Assembly (NCBI RefSeq): GCF_030063135.1
Contig: NZ_JASISO010000025.1
Location: 1-64,000 of the forward strand
Length of the DNA stretch: 64,000 nt
Direction of reading: 5' to 3'
Origin: Streptomyces sp. G-G2
GTDB taxonomy: Bacteria > Actinomycetota > Actinomycetes > Streptomycetales > Streptomycetaceae
The stretch's first letter is position 1. Each line of letters begins with the position of its first letter. The notes beneath the pieces were generated by a model. The model saw only the letters and a list, made by a program, of their open reading frames with translations, was not told the origin of the DNA and searched no databases. Positions 15,853 through 23,856 of this stretch are shown here, one piece after another. The position numbers and the translations under genes are program-made.

Positions 15853-16623
15853 ATGAAGATCGCGCTCATCGACTCCGGAATCGGGCTCCTCGCGGCAGCA
15901 GCCGCCATCCGACGCTTACGACCGGACGCCGACCTGATCCTCTCCTCCGACCCTGACGGAATGCCCTGGGGACCACGAAGCACCCCCGATCTCCGGCAAC
16001 GAGTCCTAGCAGCCGTCCGAGCTGCGGCCGCGCACAACCCCGATGCCCTGGTCATCGCCTGCAACACCGCCACGGTGCATGCACTGGCCGCAGTCAAGGC
16101 CATGCTCGAACCGGGGATCCCCGTCATCGGCACCGTCCCTGCCGTCAAGACCGCCGCCGCATCCGGGGGACCCGTCGCGATCTGGGCCACCCCGGCGACC
16201 ACCGGCAGCAGCTACCAGAAGGCCCTCATCCGCGAGCACGCAGCCGGACTCCCGGTCACCGAGATCGCCTGCCCTGGACTCGCAGACGCAGTCCAGCACG
16301 CTGACCCAACCGCCATCGACGAAGCGGTGGCCGACGCCTCCCGGCGAACCCCGCCCGGCGTCACCGACGTAGTCCTCGGCTGCACCCACTACGAACTCGT
16401 CGCCGCCCAGATCCAGAGTGCTCTGCACCGCCCATCCCTCATCACCCCCGTGCTGCGCGGATCGGCCGACGCGGTTGCCGCACAAGCCCTTCGCCGCCTC
16501 ACGGAAGCCGCGAAGGGAAGCGGCCTCTTGACCGTGCTGCTCAGCGGCCGAGAGGCGCAGCTCCCCGCCGCCGCCCTCGCCTACCCTGCCGGCCGCTACG
16601 TGTCAGCACCGGCCGTCGCCTGA
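15853..16623 (+). CDS. Asp/Glu racemase family protein (MurI-like)
   Basis: A 256-aa cofactor-independent racemase homologue. Both catalytic Cys motifs are present: VIACNTATVHAL near residue 73 and VLGCTHYELVAA near residue 179. The N-terminal ALIDSGIGLLA replaces the D-S-G-x-G-G loop of glutamate racemase, and MPWGP replaces the usual MPYG. In MurI these residues bind the substrate, so glutamate or a related acid is the likely substrate. It is alone between two terminators. With MurF- and Ddl-like genes 4-6 kb away it could supply a D-amino acid, but no co-transcription is visible. Confidence 0.75.
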   Translation: MKIALIDSGIGLLAAAAAIRRLRPDADLILSSDPDGMPWGPRSTPDLRQRVLAAVRAAAAHNPDALVIACNTATVHALAAVKAMLEPGIPVIGTVPAVKTAAASGGPVAIWATPATTGSSYQKALIREHAAGLPVTEIACPGLADAVQHADPTAIDEAVADASRRTPPGVTDVVLGCTHYELVAAQIQSALHRPSLITPVLRGSADAVAAQALRRLTEAAKGSGLLTVLLSGREAQLPAAALAYPAGRYVSAPAVA

Positions 16624-16628
16624 ACGGC

Positions 16629-16658
16629 GGCGAGCCCCCGGATTCCCGGGGGCTCGCC
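16629..16658. terminator. Bidirectional terminator
   Basis: GGCGAGCCCCCGG and CCGGGGGCTCGCC form a 13-bp perfect stem with a 4-nt loop, between the convergent racemase and holin-like genes. It starts five bases past the racemase stop and ends four bases before the holin-like stop. Confidence 0.85.
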
Positions 16659-16662
16659 GTGA

Positions 16663-16944
16663 TCAGTCGTCCACGATGGTCAGCTGTCCGCTGCCCTGTT
16701 CCGTCTTCGGGGGCGGACCGCTGCGGTACAGCCAGTCCGGCAGCAGATTGTGCACGACGGGCAGCGCCATGACTCGGGTCACGGCTGCGGCCACCACCAG
16801 GGCGACGGCGACGCCCGCAGCGGTCTGCGGAATGCCCGCCGCGTCCACGATCAGAGGGAAGCCAGCCGCTAGACCCAGCAGCGTCTGGAACACCGTACGG
16901 ATCGTTCTCTGGTTCGCATCGGAAGCGGTGCGCGACTGGGTCAC
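16663..16944 (-). CDS. Holin-like small membrane protein
   Basis: 93 aa from a GTG at 16944 that overlaps the endolysin stop (GTGA). Two hydrophobic segments are seen: residues about 22-38 (LLGLAAGFPLIVDAAG) and about 41-62 (AAGVAVALVVAAAVTRVMAL). They are followed by a charged tail. The size, two membrane spans and position right after an amidase-LysM endolysin fit an actinophage holin. It could instead be an uncharacterised membrane protein. Confidence 0.7.
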   Translation of the reverse strand: MTQSRTASDANQRTIRTVFQTLLGLAAGFPLIVDAAGIPQTAAGVAVALVVAAAVTRVMALPVVHNLLPDWLYRSGPPPKTEQGSGQLTIVDD

Positions 16945-17693
16945 TTCGGTACCTTCAGCTTCTGGCCGGGGCGGATCACGTAGGGGGACAGGATGTTGTT
17001 CTCGCGCGCCAGGGCGAGCCAGTTCACGCCGAGCTGCTGTCCGATGCCGGACAGGGTGTCGCCGCCGCGGACGGTGTAGACACTGCCGCCACCGCTGGGG
17101 CTGCCGGAGAGGCGACCGGAGATGCGCTGGCGCAGCCCGGACATGGTGAAGCCCTTCGGATCGACCTTGCCGGGCTGCCACTCCAGATGGCCGATGACGC
17201 TGGCCGCACCCCACTTGTGGGCTCGGCATAGAGCTGCCGACACGCGCTCAATCGCATCGAGCTGGACCGCCGGCCACGGGTCTTTGCCGTCGCCCAGGTT
17301 CTCGCACTCGAAACCGTAGAAGCGCGAATTACCATCCTGGTCAGCTTCGTTCGCATCCGGGAGCGCCCGCTCCGCGACCACAGCGTCCAGGACGTCGGAG
17401 TCACCCGCCCCGGCATGATTCGCCCGCCCATAGCCGACGAGGTGAACGGTGCCATCCTTGGCGATCACGCCATGGCACAACGGGCCCGGCAGGCCGCTGT
17501 ATCCGTCCTCGCAGATCCGGACAGTGTTCCCGGTCCCTTCAGTCACCGTGTGATGGATCATCACCCCGTTTAGCGGCCCCCACGAACCCTTGTGGTTGCG
17601 GTTATGGGTTCGCCAGCCTGGGCGTTCAATGACGTTCACGCCTTCGGCGCGAAGCGCCGCCACGAATGCGTCAGCACTCAGTGGTGTTGCCAT
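16941..17693 (-). CDS. Endolysin: N-acetylmuramoyl-L-alanine amidase with LysM
   Basis: A 250-aa cell-wall hydrolase. Residues about 20-190 are an amidase_2 domain with the zinc-site elements MIHHTVTEG, YGRANHAGAG and IGHLEWQPGKVDPKGF, and the catalytic-type Glu in YGFECENLG. A Gly/Ser linker leads to a C-terminal LysM (YTVRGGDTLSGIGQQ, about 203-249) that binds peptidoglycan. I start at the ATG at 17693; the upstream extension is not protein-like. No signal peptide is seen, as expected for a holin-dependent phage endolysin. Confidence 0.85.
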   Translation of the reverse strand: MATPLSADAFVAALRAEGVNVIERPGWRTHNRNHKGSWGPLNGVMIHHTVTEGTGNTVRICEDGYSGLPGPLCHGVIAKDGTVHLVGYGRANHAGAGDSDVLDAVVAERALPDANEADQDGNSRFYGFECENLGDGKDPWPAVQLDAIERVSAALCRAHKWGAASVIGHLEWQPGKVDPKGFTMSGLRQRISGRLSGSPSGGGSVYTVRGGDTLSGIGQQLGVNWLALARENNILSPYVIRPGQKLKVPK

Positions 17694-17746
17694 GCTTGAC
17701 TCTCGGATTCTCCCCGCGCCCAAGATCAAATATGGTGGAGCAGCTA

Positions 17747-18103
17747 CTACGACGTACCGCGCGAGACCAGCCACAGTTGCACGGCAATCAGCAGCAGCGG
17801 AGCGACGAAGGAACTCACCACCAGTCGCCGGGTGGCCGCAGCCTGCGCCTGGTCCTCCCGGCGCTGCTGATCGCCCCGCTCGGTGATCTGGTCGTGCTCA
17901 CCGCGCAGGCCGGCGAGCGCAGCCTCCACCTGGCCGATCCGCTGCTCCGTCGCACGCTGATCAGCCCGGTACACATCCTGGGTGACCACCTGATCGAGAC
18001 GAGCGGCGAGATGAGCAAGGTCTCCGCGAAGGTCCTCACGGAGCTGCGACACCGCACGGTGCAACTCCCACAACGTGGGCTCGGCGCTCGGCGGCACGGA
18101 CAC
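17747..18103 (-). CDS. Phage coiled-coil membrane protein (lysis cassette)
   Basis: 118 aa from a GTG with GGAG nine bases upstream. Residues about 10-85 are strongly heptad-like and charged (LHRAVSQLREDLRGDL, RIGQVEAALAGLRGEHD). A single C-terminal membrane helix follows (VVSSFVAPLLLIAVQLWLV). Proteins of this architecture precede or follow endolysin genes in actinophages. It may be a second holin or an antiholin. It is the first gene of the three-gene lysis module. Confidence 0.7.
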   Translation of the reverse strand: MSVPPSAEPTLWELHRAVSQLREDLRGDLAHLAARLDQVVTQDVYRADQRATEQRIGQVEAALAGLRGEHDQITERGDQQRREDQAQAAATRRLVVSSFVAPLLLIAVQLWLVSRGTS

Positions 18104-18712
18104 CTCTGATCACTCCCAACAGCCCCACGCCTGATCCGATCGTACGTGCGCGTGATGGACACTACGGGCACTATTGGGCCCTCCGCCTATCGCCTGCGCG
18201 GGCCGCTCCGAGGGGACAATCCTGCCCAACGTCATTGCTGTGATAGGCGTCGGCCTGTATAGCCTGTCTGCCGCCCACCTGTGCGCGCTCGGTCTGCCCG
18301 TTCGAGTCTTCGGCTCGCCCATCAAGACGTGGTCCGCGCCCATCTCCACGGGCACGATCTTGAGGTTGGCGCCCGCAGCCTCCTCCCCGTCCACACCTAT
18401 GCCTGGCTACGGATTGGCCGACTTCCGCCGCAAGACCGGTGTGAGGGAGCTCAGCGGAAACTTCAGGTCTCCACCGACGGCGGCGGGCGCGTTAGGGCGC
18501 GGGAAGGATGCCGGTTGCGTCGGTGGACGGACCACAGGTGTCGGCGTAGGCGGTGCAGGCCATCGCGATGAAGGGAGTTGCGAGGGCAAGCGGCAGCCGT
18601 CGGCGGGCAGAGTGGTCTACTGACGGGTCCTTGCAGGTACGGGTAGGTGGCGTGCGGCGAGGCGGGCTATACCGCCTACGCAACCGCCTGCCTCGCCGTA
18701 CGGTGACGCCCG
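18104..18712 (+). pseudogene. Degenerate interval with a flavin monooxygenase fragment
   Basis: No intact gene lies in these 609 bp. On the plus strand 18228-18440 reads NVIAVIGVGLYSLSAAHL, then GLPVRVFGSPIKTWSA and PGYGLADF. This is a recognisable N-terminal piece of an FAD/NAD(P)-binding monooxygenase (usual form VIGAGPYGLSxAAHLR), with the second Gly of the dinucleotide loop altered. There is no obvious start and the similarity ends abruptly. It marks the edge between the lysis module and the detoxification island. Confidence 0.5.
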
Positions 18713-19114
18713 CTATGCGGCCGGCGTGGGGGTGAGGGCGGCCAGAGCAGAGTCTAGGCGTTTGGTGGCGTCTGCCGCGACGGGCCGAAGGGCGTCCAAG
18801 CCGGTAAGGGTGACCATGGTGCCCGGGTCCAGGGCCTGGACGAGTGTGGTCTCGCCGTCGCGGCGGACGACGACGTTGCAGGGCAGGAACAGGCCGATGT
18901 TCCGGTCCGCCTCCAGGGCTTGGTGGGCCAGCGACGGGTTGCAGGCGCCCAAGATCAGGTAGTCCTCCATCTCGTGGCCGAGCTTGGCCTTCATGGTGGC
19001 GGTGACGTCGATCTCGGTGAGGACGCCGAAGCCCTGCTCGATGAGGGCTTCACGGACAGCGGTGACGGTGTCGTCGAAGCCTGAGCTCAGGCGGACGGTG
19101 CGGTCGTAGGACAC
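18713..19114 (-). CDS. DUF302 domain protein
   Basis: 133 aa from a GTG with AAGGAG upstream. DUF302 landmarks are seen: GFDDTVTAVREALIEQGFGVLTEID, shown in part, then LILGACNPSLAHQALEAD and LPCNVVVRRDGET. The Cys in GACNP and in LPCNV are conserved in many members. DUF302 proteins are often encoded with sulfur-handling genes; their activity is unknown. It is divergent from the CstB-like gene, sharing a promoter region with CsoR-type operators, and is probably part of the same regulon. Confidence 0.8.
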   Translation of the reverse strand: MSYDRTVRLSSGFDDTVTAVREALIEQGFGVLTEIDVTATMKAKLGHEMEDYLILGACNPSLAHQALEADRNIGLFLPCNVVVRRDGETTLVQALDPGTMVTLTGLDALRPVAADATKRLDSALAALTPTPAA

Positions 19115-19157
19115 GGCGGATGGCTCCTTCTTCGCGTGATGGCGCTGTGGTTTCTTG

Positions 19158-19274
19158 ATACCCCACCGGGTACCCGTTGGGATGGAGGCGATGCCGCCTA
19201 GGGACGCAAAGACGCCCAGAAATACCCCGGGGGGTATCACTGTTACAGTGGAAACAAGATACCCCCCGGGGTAA
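19158..19274. promoter_or_regulatory. Three CsoR/CstR-type operators in a divergent promoter
   Basis: Three related sites occur: ATACCCC-AC-CGGGTAC at 19158-19173, ATACCCC-GG-GGGGTAT at 19222-19237 and ATACCCC-CC-GGGGTAA at 19259-19274. The middle one has perfect 7-bp arms. They lie between the DUF302 gene (minus) and the CstB-like gene (plus) and match the ATACCCC-N2-GGGGTAT palindrome before the cstR-like gene. Repression of both directions is likely. Confidence 0.75.
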
Positions 19275-19300
19275 ACCGTTTCATGGGAAGGAGTCGATCC

Positions 19301-20668
19301 GTGTTCTTCGTGGACACTCTGGAGACCGAGGGACTGGGCAACCGCAGCTATCTGGCCGGAGGCCCGGAGACTGCGGTGGTCATCGACCCGCCGCGGGATG
19401 TGGAGCGGGTGGTGGCCGCTGCGGCCGGGCGGGGCGTTCGGATCGTGTACGTGGCCGAGACCCATGTGCACAACGACTATGTGAGCGGCGGGTTGGAGCT
19501 GGCCCGGCTGACCGGCGCGCAGTACCTCGTGCCGGCGGCGGCCCGCGTGTCCTTCGACCGCACCCCCATCTGCGACGGCGACACGGTCGGCGTCGACTCG
19601 GGCCTGGTCCTGCGGGCCCTGGCCACTCCCGGCCACACCCCGCACCACACGTCCTTCGTGGTCGTCGAGGACGGCCGGGAGGTGGCAGCGTTCACTGGCG
19701 GTTCCCTGTTGATCGGCAGCGTGGGGCGGCCTGACCTGGTCGAGCCGCGACTGACCGAGGGGCTGGCCCGAGCCCAGCACGCCTCTGCCCACCGGCTCGC
19801 GGCCGAATTGGACGATGCGGTGCAGGTGCTGCCGACCCACGGGTTCGGCAGCTTCTGCTCGTCCTCCCAGGCCGAGGGCGATGCCACCACCATCGGCAGG
19901 GAGCGCAAGACCAACGACGCGCTCACGATGGACGTGGACGCGTTCGTGGCGCGGATGCTGGCCGGACTGGAGGACGTGCCTGCCTACTACGCCCACATGG
20001 GCCCCCTGAACGCTGCCGGTCCCGCGACCGTGGACCTGACCCCGCCGAAGGCCGCCGAAGGCCGGGAGATCGCCGAGCGGCTTGCCGCCGGGGAGTGGGT
20101 GGTCGACCTCCGCAGTCGCACCGCCTTCTCTCAGGGGCATGTGGCGGGCACGTTCAACTTCGAGGCCGAGGGGAAACTCGCCACCTACCTCGCGTGGCTG
20201 ATCCCGTGGGGCAAGCCTGTCACCCTGCTCGCCGAATCCGCCGCCCAGCTCGCCGACGCACAGCGGGAGCTGGTGCGGGTCGGTATCGACCGACCTGCGG
20301 CCGGGGCCACCGGCGACCCCGCCTCCTGGCTGAGCGAAGGTGATGTGCTGTGTTCCTTCCCGCGCGCCGACTTCGCCGCCCTAAGGAAGGCCCGGGACGC
20401 GGGCGAGGAGGTCGTGGTGCTGGATGTGCGCCGCGACTCCGAGCGCGCCGACGGATACGTGAAGGATTCGGTGCACATCCCTGTCCATGAACTGCGCGAG
20501 CGCACCGGCGAGGTGCCGGCGGGGATGGTGTGGGTGCACTGTGCCGGAGGCATGCGCGCGGCGATCGCCGCGTCGCTGCTCGACGCAGCGGGCCGTGATG
20601 TGGTCGCCGTCGACGACGGCTTCGACGCAGCCTTGAGCGCCGGCCTGACCGTCACCAGCGGCAGCTGA
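19301..20668 (+). CDS. cstB: CstB-like persulfide dioxygenase-rhodanese
   Basis: 455 aa from a GTG with AAGGAG upstream. Residues 1-230 are a metallo-beta-lactamase fold with ETHVHNDYVSGG (about 51), TPGHTPHHTSF, GRPDLVEP and LPTHGFGSFC, the iron-site pattern of persulfide dioxygenases. Next is a rhodanese-like domain without catalytic Cys (LLAES in its place), then an active rhodanese with VWVHCAGGMRAA near residue 413. This MBL-pseudorhodanese-rhodanese order is that of S. aureus CstB, which turns low-molecular-weight persulfide to thiosulfate. It is the lead gene of the sulfide module. Confidence 0.85.
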   Translation: MFFVDTLETEGLGNRSYLAGGPETAVVIDPPRDVERVVAAAAGRGVRIVYVAETHVHNDYVSGGLELARLTGAQYLVPAAARVSFDRTPICDGDTVGVDSGLVLRALATPGHTPHHTSFVVVEDGREVAAFTGGSLLIGSVGRPDLVEPRLTEGLARAQHASAHRLAAELDDAVQVLPTHGFGSFCSSSQAEGDATTIGRERKTNDALTMDVDAFVARMLAGLEDVPAYYAHMGPLNAAGPATVDLTPPKAAEGREIAERLAAGEWVVDLRSRTAFSQGHVAGTFNFEAEGKLATYLAWLIPWGKPVTLLAESAAQLADAQRELVRVGIDRPAAGATGDPASWLSEGDVLCSFPRADFAALRKARDAGEEVVVLDVRRDSERADGYVKDSVHIPVHELRERTGEVPAGMVWVHCAGGMRAAIAASLLDAAGRDVVAVDDGFDAALSAGLTVTSGS

Positions 20669-20697
20669 ACCCGTACGCGCAGAAGGAGATGATGACG

Positions 20698-21048
20698 ATG
20701 TTCCGCTTCCGACGCGGCCAACGCCGCCTCACCCCCGGCCAGGCCCGTGAGCGCACCGGCGACAGCAGCGCGGTACTGCTGGACGTCAGGGAGAGTCCGG
20801 AGTGGAAGTGCGGGCACGCGCCCGGGGCAATTCACCTGCCACTCTCCCGTCTGATCGCCGGCACCGCGCTGCCGCCCGAGGTGACCGGCAGACCGGTGGT
20901 GGCGATCTGTCGCTCCGGGCACCGTTCGCAGCAGGCCGCGAAACTGCTGGCCGAACGAGGCGTAGCCGCGCAGGACGTCAAGGGCGGCATGACCGCCTGG
21001 GCGGAGGAGGGGCTGCCGGTCGTCGACGAGCGCGGCTCGATAGCGTGA
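20698..21048 (+). CDS. Single-domain rhodanese
   Basis: A 116-aa sulfurtransferase. The catalytic loop is VAICRSGHRSQQAA, with LLDVRESPEWKCGHAPGAIHLP upstream, shown by its core LLDVRESPEW. It would carry persulfide sulfur in the cytoplasm. AAGGAG at 20683-20688 favours the third ATG (20698); 20689 and 20692 are alternatives. The stop overlaps the TauE gene start (GTGA), so both belong to the cst-like operon. Confidence 0.85.
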   Translation: MFRFRRGQRRLTPGQARERTGDSSAVLLDVRESPEWKCGHAPGAIHLPLSRLIAGTALPPEVTGRPVVAICRSGHRSQQAAKLLAERGVAAQDVKGGMTAWAEEGLPVVDERGSIA

Positions 21049-21788
21049 GCGCACTGATCCTGGCCCTCGTGGCGGGGGCCGTGGTCGGTCTTGCGCTCGG
21101 CGCGCTCGGGGGAGGCGGCAGCGTCCTCGCGGTCCCCGCCCTGATCTACCTGCTCGGCTTCACCCCGGTCGCGGCCGCCACCGCGAGCCTGCTCATCGTC
21201 ACCGCCACTTCCTCCACTGCCCTTTACGCCCACGCCCGCGCCGGGAACGTGCGCTGGAAAGCCGGCTCGGCGTTCGCCCTGTCAGGGCTGATCCCCGCCG
21301 CACTGGCCGGGGCAGGGGCCACCCGGCTGCCGCAGGCGGTGCTGACCGCCGCGTTCGCCGGTATCGCGGCCCTTGCCGCGTTCAAGATGCTGCGTCCCGC
21401 ACTTCAGAATGCTGGGCAGCAGGTGCGGCCGGTCAAGGCCGCTGCTACAGGGGCGGGGCTGGGGGCTTTGACTGGCCTGTTGGGCGTTGGCGGGGGCTTC
21501 CTCGCCGTGCCCGCCCTGGTCAGCGTGCTGGCTTTCGAGATGCAGGCAGCGGTCGGCACCAGCCTGCTGGTGATCACCGCCAACTCGATCGCCTCGCTCG
21601 CCACCCGCTCCGGCGGCGCGGCCGGCCTGGACTGGGCGGTGATCGCGCCGTTCACGGGTGCGGCGATCTTGGGCGCCTGGGATGGTAAACGCTTGGCGTC
21701 CACAGTGTCCGGTCCGCTGCTTCAGCGTCTGTTCGCCGCTGTGCTGCTGGCCGTTGCCGCTCTGATGCTGATTGACGTCTTCGTGTGA
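21045..21788 (+). CDS. tauE: TauE/SafE family sulfur-anion exporter
   Basis: A 247-aa membrane protein with about seven to eight hydrophobic segments and the two family repeats GLALGALGGGGSVLAVPAL and GALTGLLGVGGGFLAVPAL, both with Gly-rich loops. TauE/SafE proteins export sulfite, thiosulfate or related organosulfur anions. In S. aureus TauE is in the cst operon. GTG at 21045 overlaps the rhodanese stop. It ends 13 bp before the convergent cstR-like gene. Confidence 0.85.
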   Translation: MSALILALVAGAVVGLALGALGGGGSVLAVPALIYLLGFTPVAAATASLLIVTATSSTALYAHARAGNVRWKAGSAFALSGLIPAALAGAGATRLPQAVLTAAFAGIAALAAFKMLRPALQNAGQQVRPVKAAATGAGLGALTGLLGVGGGFLAVPALVSVLAFEMQAAVGTSLLVITANSIASLATRSGGAAGLDWAVIAPFTGAAILGAWDGKRLASTVSGPLLQRLFAAVLLAVAALMLIDVFV

Positions 21789-21801
21789 CCGTTTCCGGCT
21801 G

Positions 21802-22080
21802 TCAGGCCAGGGAGAGGAACAGTTTCTCCAGCCGGGCCCGCATCTGGTCCCGGTCACCGGCCGCCTGGCCGCCGTCGGCCATGCAGTGTTGCAGCCCGGT
21901 CGCGATGATCGCGAAACCGGCCCTGTCCAGGGCACGGGAGACCGCCGCGAGCTGCGTGATCACGTCCTCGCAGTCCCGGCCTTCCTCGATCATCTTGATG
22001 ATCCCGGCGATCTGGCCCTGAGCCCGCCGGAGCCGGTTCAGTACCGACTTCAGCTCATCGGCCGCCATGTCAAGCTCCAC
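21802..22080 (-). CDS. cstR: CstR-like persulfide-sensing repressor (CsoR family)
   Basis: 92 aa from a GTG with GGAGG upstream. The CsoR-family four-helix core is clear: LNRLRRAQGQIAGIIKMIEEGRDCEDVITQL, shown in its first half LNRLRRAQGQIAGI. Both Cys are present (EEGRDCED and GLQHCM). The His normally four residues before the second Cys in copper-sensing CsoR is Gly here. This Cys-only pattern is that of CstR, which senses persulfides by forming di- to tetrasulfide bridges. A perfect operator lies upstream, so it is self-regulated. Confidence 0.85.
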   Translation of the reverse strand: MELDMAADELKSVLNRLRRAQGQIAGIIKMIEEGRDCEDVITQLAAVSRALDRAGFAIIATGLQHCMADGGQAAGDRDQMRARLEKLFLSLA

Positions 22081-22096
22081 GCTTCCACCTCCGTAA

Positions 22097-22112
22097 ATAC
22101 CCCTAGGGGTAT
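22097..22112. promoter_or_regulatory. CstR-type operator, perfect palindrome
   Basis: ATACCCCTAGGGGTAT, a 16-bp perfect palindrome between the divergent cstR-like and rhodanese-DUF2892 genes. It lies 17 bp before the repressor start and 51 bp before the rhodanese start. Confidence 0.85.
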
Positions 22113-22162
22113 CATACCGGGTTCGGACAGCCGTTCCCGGAACTGCGAAAGGACGACCCAGC

Positions 22163-22729
22163 ATGACCACCCCCACCGCCGTGCTCCCCTCCCAGGCCGC
22201 CCACCGCCCGGACCACTACACCGTCATCGACGTCCGCACCCCCGGCGAATACGCCGCAGGTCACGTCCCCGGCGCTCACAACATCCCCCTAGACCACCTA
22301 CGCACTGCCCTGCCCGCTCTCAAGGCCGCAGGCTCCCGGGGCGACCTCCTGGTGGTTTGCACCTCCGGAAACCGCTCCACCACCGCCTGCGCCGAACTCG
22401 CCGCCGCAGACATCCCCGCCGCCTCCCTCACCGGCGGCACCAGCGCCTGGGCCCAGCAGGGCCACACCCTCCACCACCCCGAAGGCACCTCAAGCGCATG
22501 GTCGATGGAGCGCCAGGTGCGGCTCGCCGCCGGATCCCTGGTCGTCCTCGGCTTCGCCGCCGGCGCCCGCTACCGCCCCGCCCGCTGGCTTGCCGCCGCC
22601 ATCGGCGCCGGCCTCGTCTTCTCCGCCACGACCAACACCTGCGGCATGGCCGCCGTCCTCGGCAAGCTCCCCCACAATCAGCCGCGCCCCGCCGACCTGG
22701 ACGCCACCCTGGCGGCCCTTCAGGGCTAA
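22163..22729 (+). CDS. Rhodanese-DUF2892 membrane sulfurtransferase
   Basis: A 188-aa protein with an N-terminal rhodanese domain: VIDVRTPGEYAAGHVPGAHN, and the catalytic loop VVCTSGNRSTTA near residue 65. It is followed by two membrane helices (SLVVLGFAAGA and AAAIGAGLVFSATTNTCGMA), the DUF2892 type. NTCGM adds a second Cys near the membrane. It would relay persulfide sulfur at the inner face of the membrane. It is controlled from the shared cstR operator. Confidence 0.85.
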   Translation: MTTPTAVLPSQAAHRPDHYTVIDVRTPGEYAAGHVPGAHNIPLDHLRTALPALKAAGSRGDLLVVCTSGNRSTTACAELAAADIPAASLTGGTSAWAQQGHTLHHPEGTSSAWSMERQVRLAAGSLVVLGFAAGARYRPARWLAAAIGAGLVFSATTNTCGMAAVLGKLPHNQPRPADLDATLAALQG

Positions 22730-23027
22730 CAGTGCAGGCCGCCCTCCACGCCGACCGCCACCGGACCGGGGGCGGAGGTGGACGTTCCCGGCTTCTTGCC
22801 TCGACTTCGCGGGGTAGATGTGGGAGCCGCACGTGTGGAGGTCTCAGGCCCGCAGGTCCGCCGGAGGGGGTGTGGTCGTCCAGTACGGCGCGGGCATGGC
22901 CGTGCGACAGGCGGGCGAAGGTCGCGGGACGCCTGCGGATTGCGTAGGCGACGAAGCCGAACCCACAGGAGTCCGGCCCCCGCGTCTAGGCTGACCAGCG
23001 GATCATCCGGAGGTGGAGGGGACAGTC
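22730..23027. other. Gene-free spacer
   Basis: No supportable gene is seen. A minus-strand translation near 22990-22860 contains DSCGFGFVAYAI, superficially like a glutamine amidotransferase N-terminus, but without start, stop or continuation. Confidence 0.3.
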
Positions 23028-23690
23028 GTGGTGGAAGAGGACAAGCTGGCGGACGCGCAGCGGACTCACTGGCAGAGCACTTACAGCGCCCACCCGGGCA
23101 TGTACGGCGAGCAGCCGTCCGCCCCGGCGGTCCACGCCGCGGCGGCGTTCCGGACGGCCGGCGTGAAGGACGTGCTGGAGCTCGGCGCCGGGCACGGCCG
23201 CGATGCCCTGTACTTCGCCCGCGAGGGGTTCGCCGTCCATGCCACCGACTTCAGCCCGGTCGGCCTAGCGCAGTTGCAAGCCGCTGCCCGCGTCCAGGGG
23301 GTCGATCAGCGGGTGAGCACCGCGGTGCATGACGTCCGCGAGCCGCTGCCGATGCCCGACGGATCCGTGGATGCGGTGTTCGCGCACATGCTGCTGTGCA
23401 TGGCCCTGTCCACGAACGAAATGCACGCGCTGGTGGGTGAGATCCGCCGCGCGCTGCGTCCGGGCGGGGTCTTCGTCTACACCGTCCGGCACGTCGGCGA
23501 CGCCCACTGCGGGGCCGGCACCGCGCACGGCGATGGCATCTACGAGCACGGCGGCTTCGCCGTGCACTTCTTCCCTCGCGATCTGGTCGATGCCCTCGCC
23601 GACGGCTGGACCCTGAGCGAGGTTCACACCTTCGAGGAGGGCGACTTGCCCCGCCGCCTGTGGCGCGTCACTCAGACTTTGCCCCGCTGA
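23028..23690 (+). CDS. Class I SAM-dependent methyltransferase
   Basis: 220 aa from a GTG with GGAGGGG upstream. SAM motif I is VLELGAGHGRDALYFAREGF near residue 50, followed by ATDFSPVGLAQL, a motif-II-like acidic turn, and LRPGGVFVYTVRHVGDAH. The H-G-R-D loop resembles tellurite (TehB)- and thiopurine-type methyltransferases. A His/Cys-containing loop HVGDAHCGAG follows. The context of sulfide and metal genes suggests methylation of a small thiol or metalloid, but no substrate can be read from the sequence. Confidence 0.75.
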   Translation: MVEEDKLADAQRTHWQSTYSAHPGMYGEQPSAPAVHAAAAFRTAGVKDVLELGAGHGRDALYFAREGFAVHATDFSPVGLAQLQAAARVQGVDQRVSTAVHDVREPLPMPDGSVDAVFAHMLLCMALSTNEMHALVGEIRRALRPGGVFVYTVRHVGDAHCGAGTAHGDGIYEHGGFAVHFFPRDLVDALADGWTLSEVHTFEEGDLPRRLWRVTQTLPR

Positions 23691-23856
23691 CCGATACGGC
23701 GGCTTGGGCTGGCCTCAGCCCTTTCAGGTGCTCTCCTCCATCGGACAGCACGCACCATCCACTCCGGCCCTCACGCCACCGCACGCGGACCACCCGGCCA
23801 CGCCGTCCTGGGTCGCCACACCGCGCCAGCGCCACCGAACCGCAGACCGGTAGCGG

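Noticed and set aside
22860..22990. Minus-strand translation DSCGFGFVAYAI resembling a glutamine amidotransferase start
   Set aside because: Only about 12 residues match and no start, extension or reading frame supports it.
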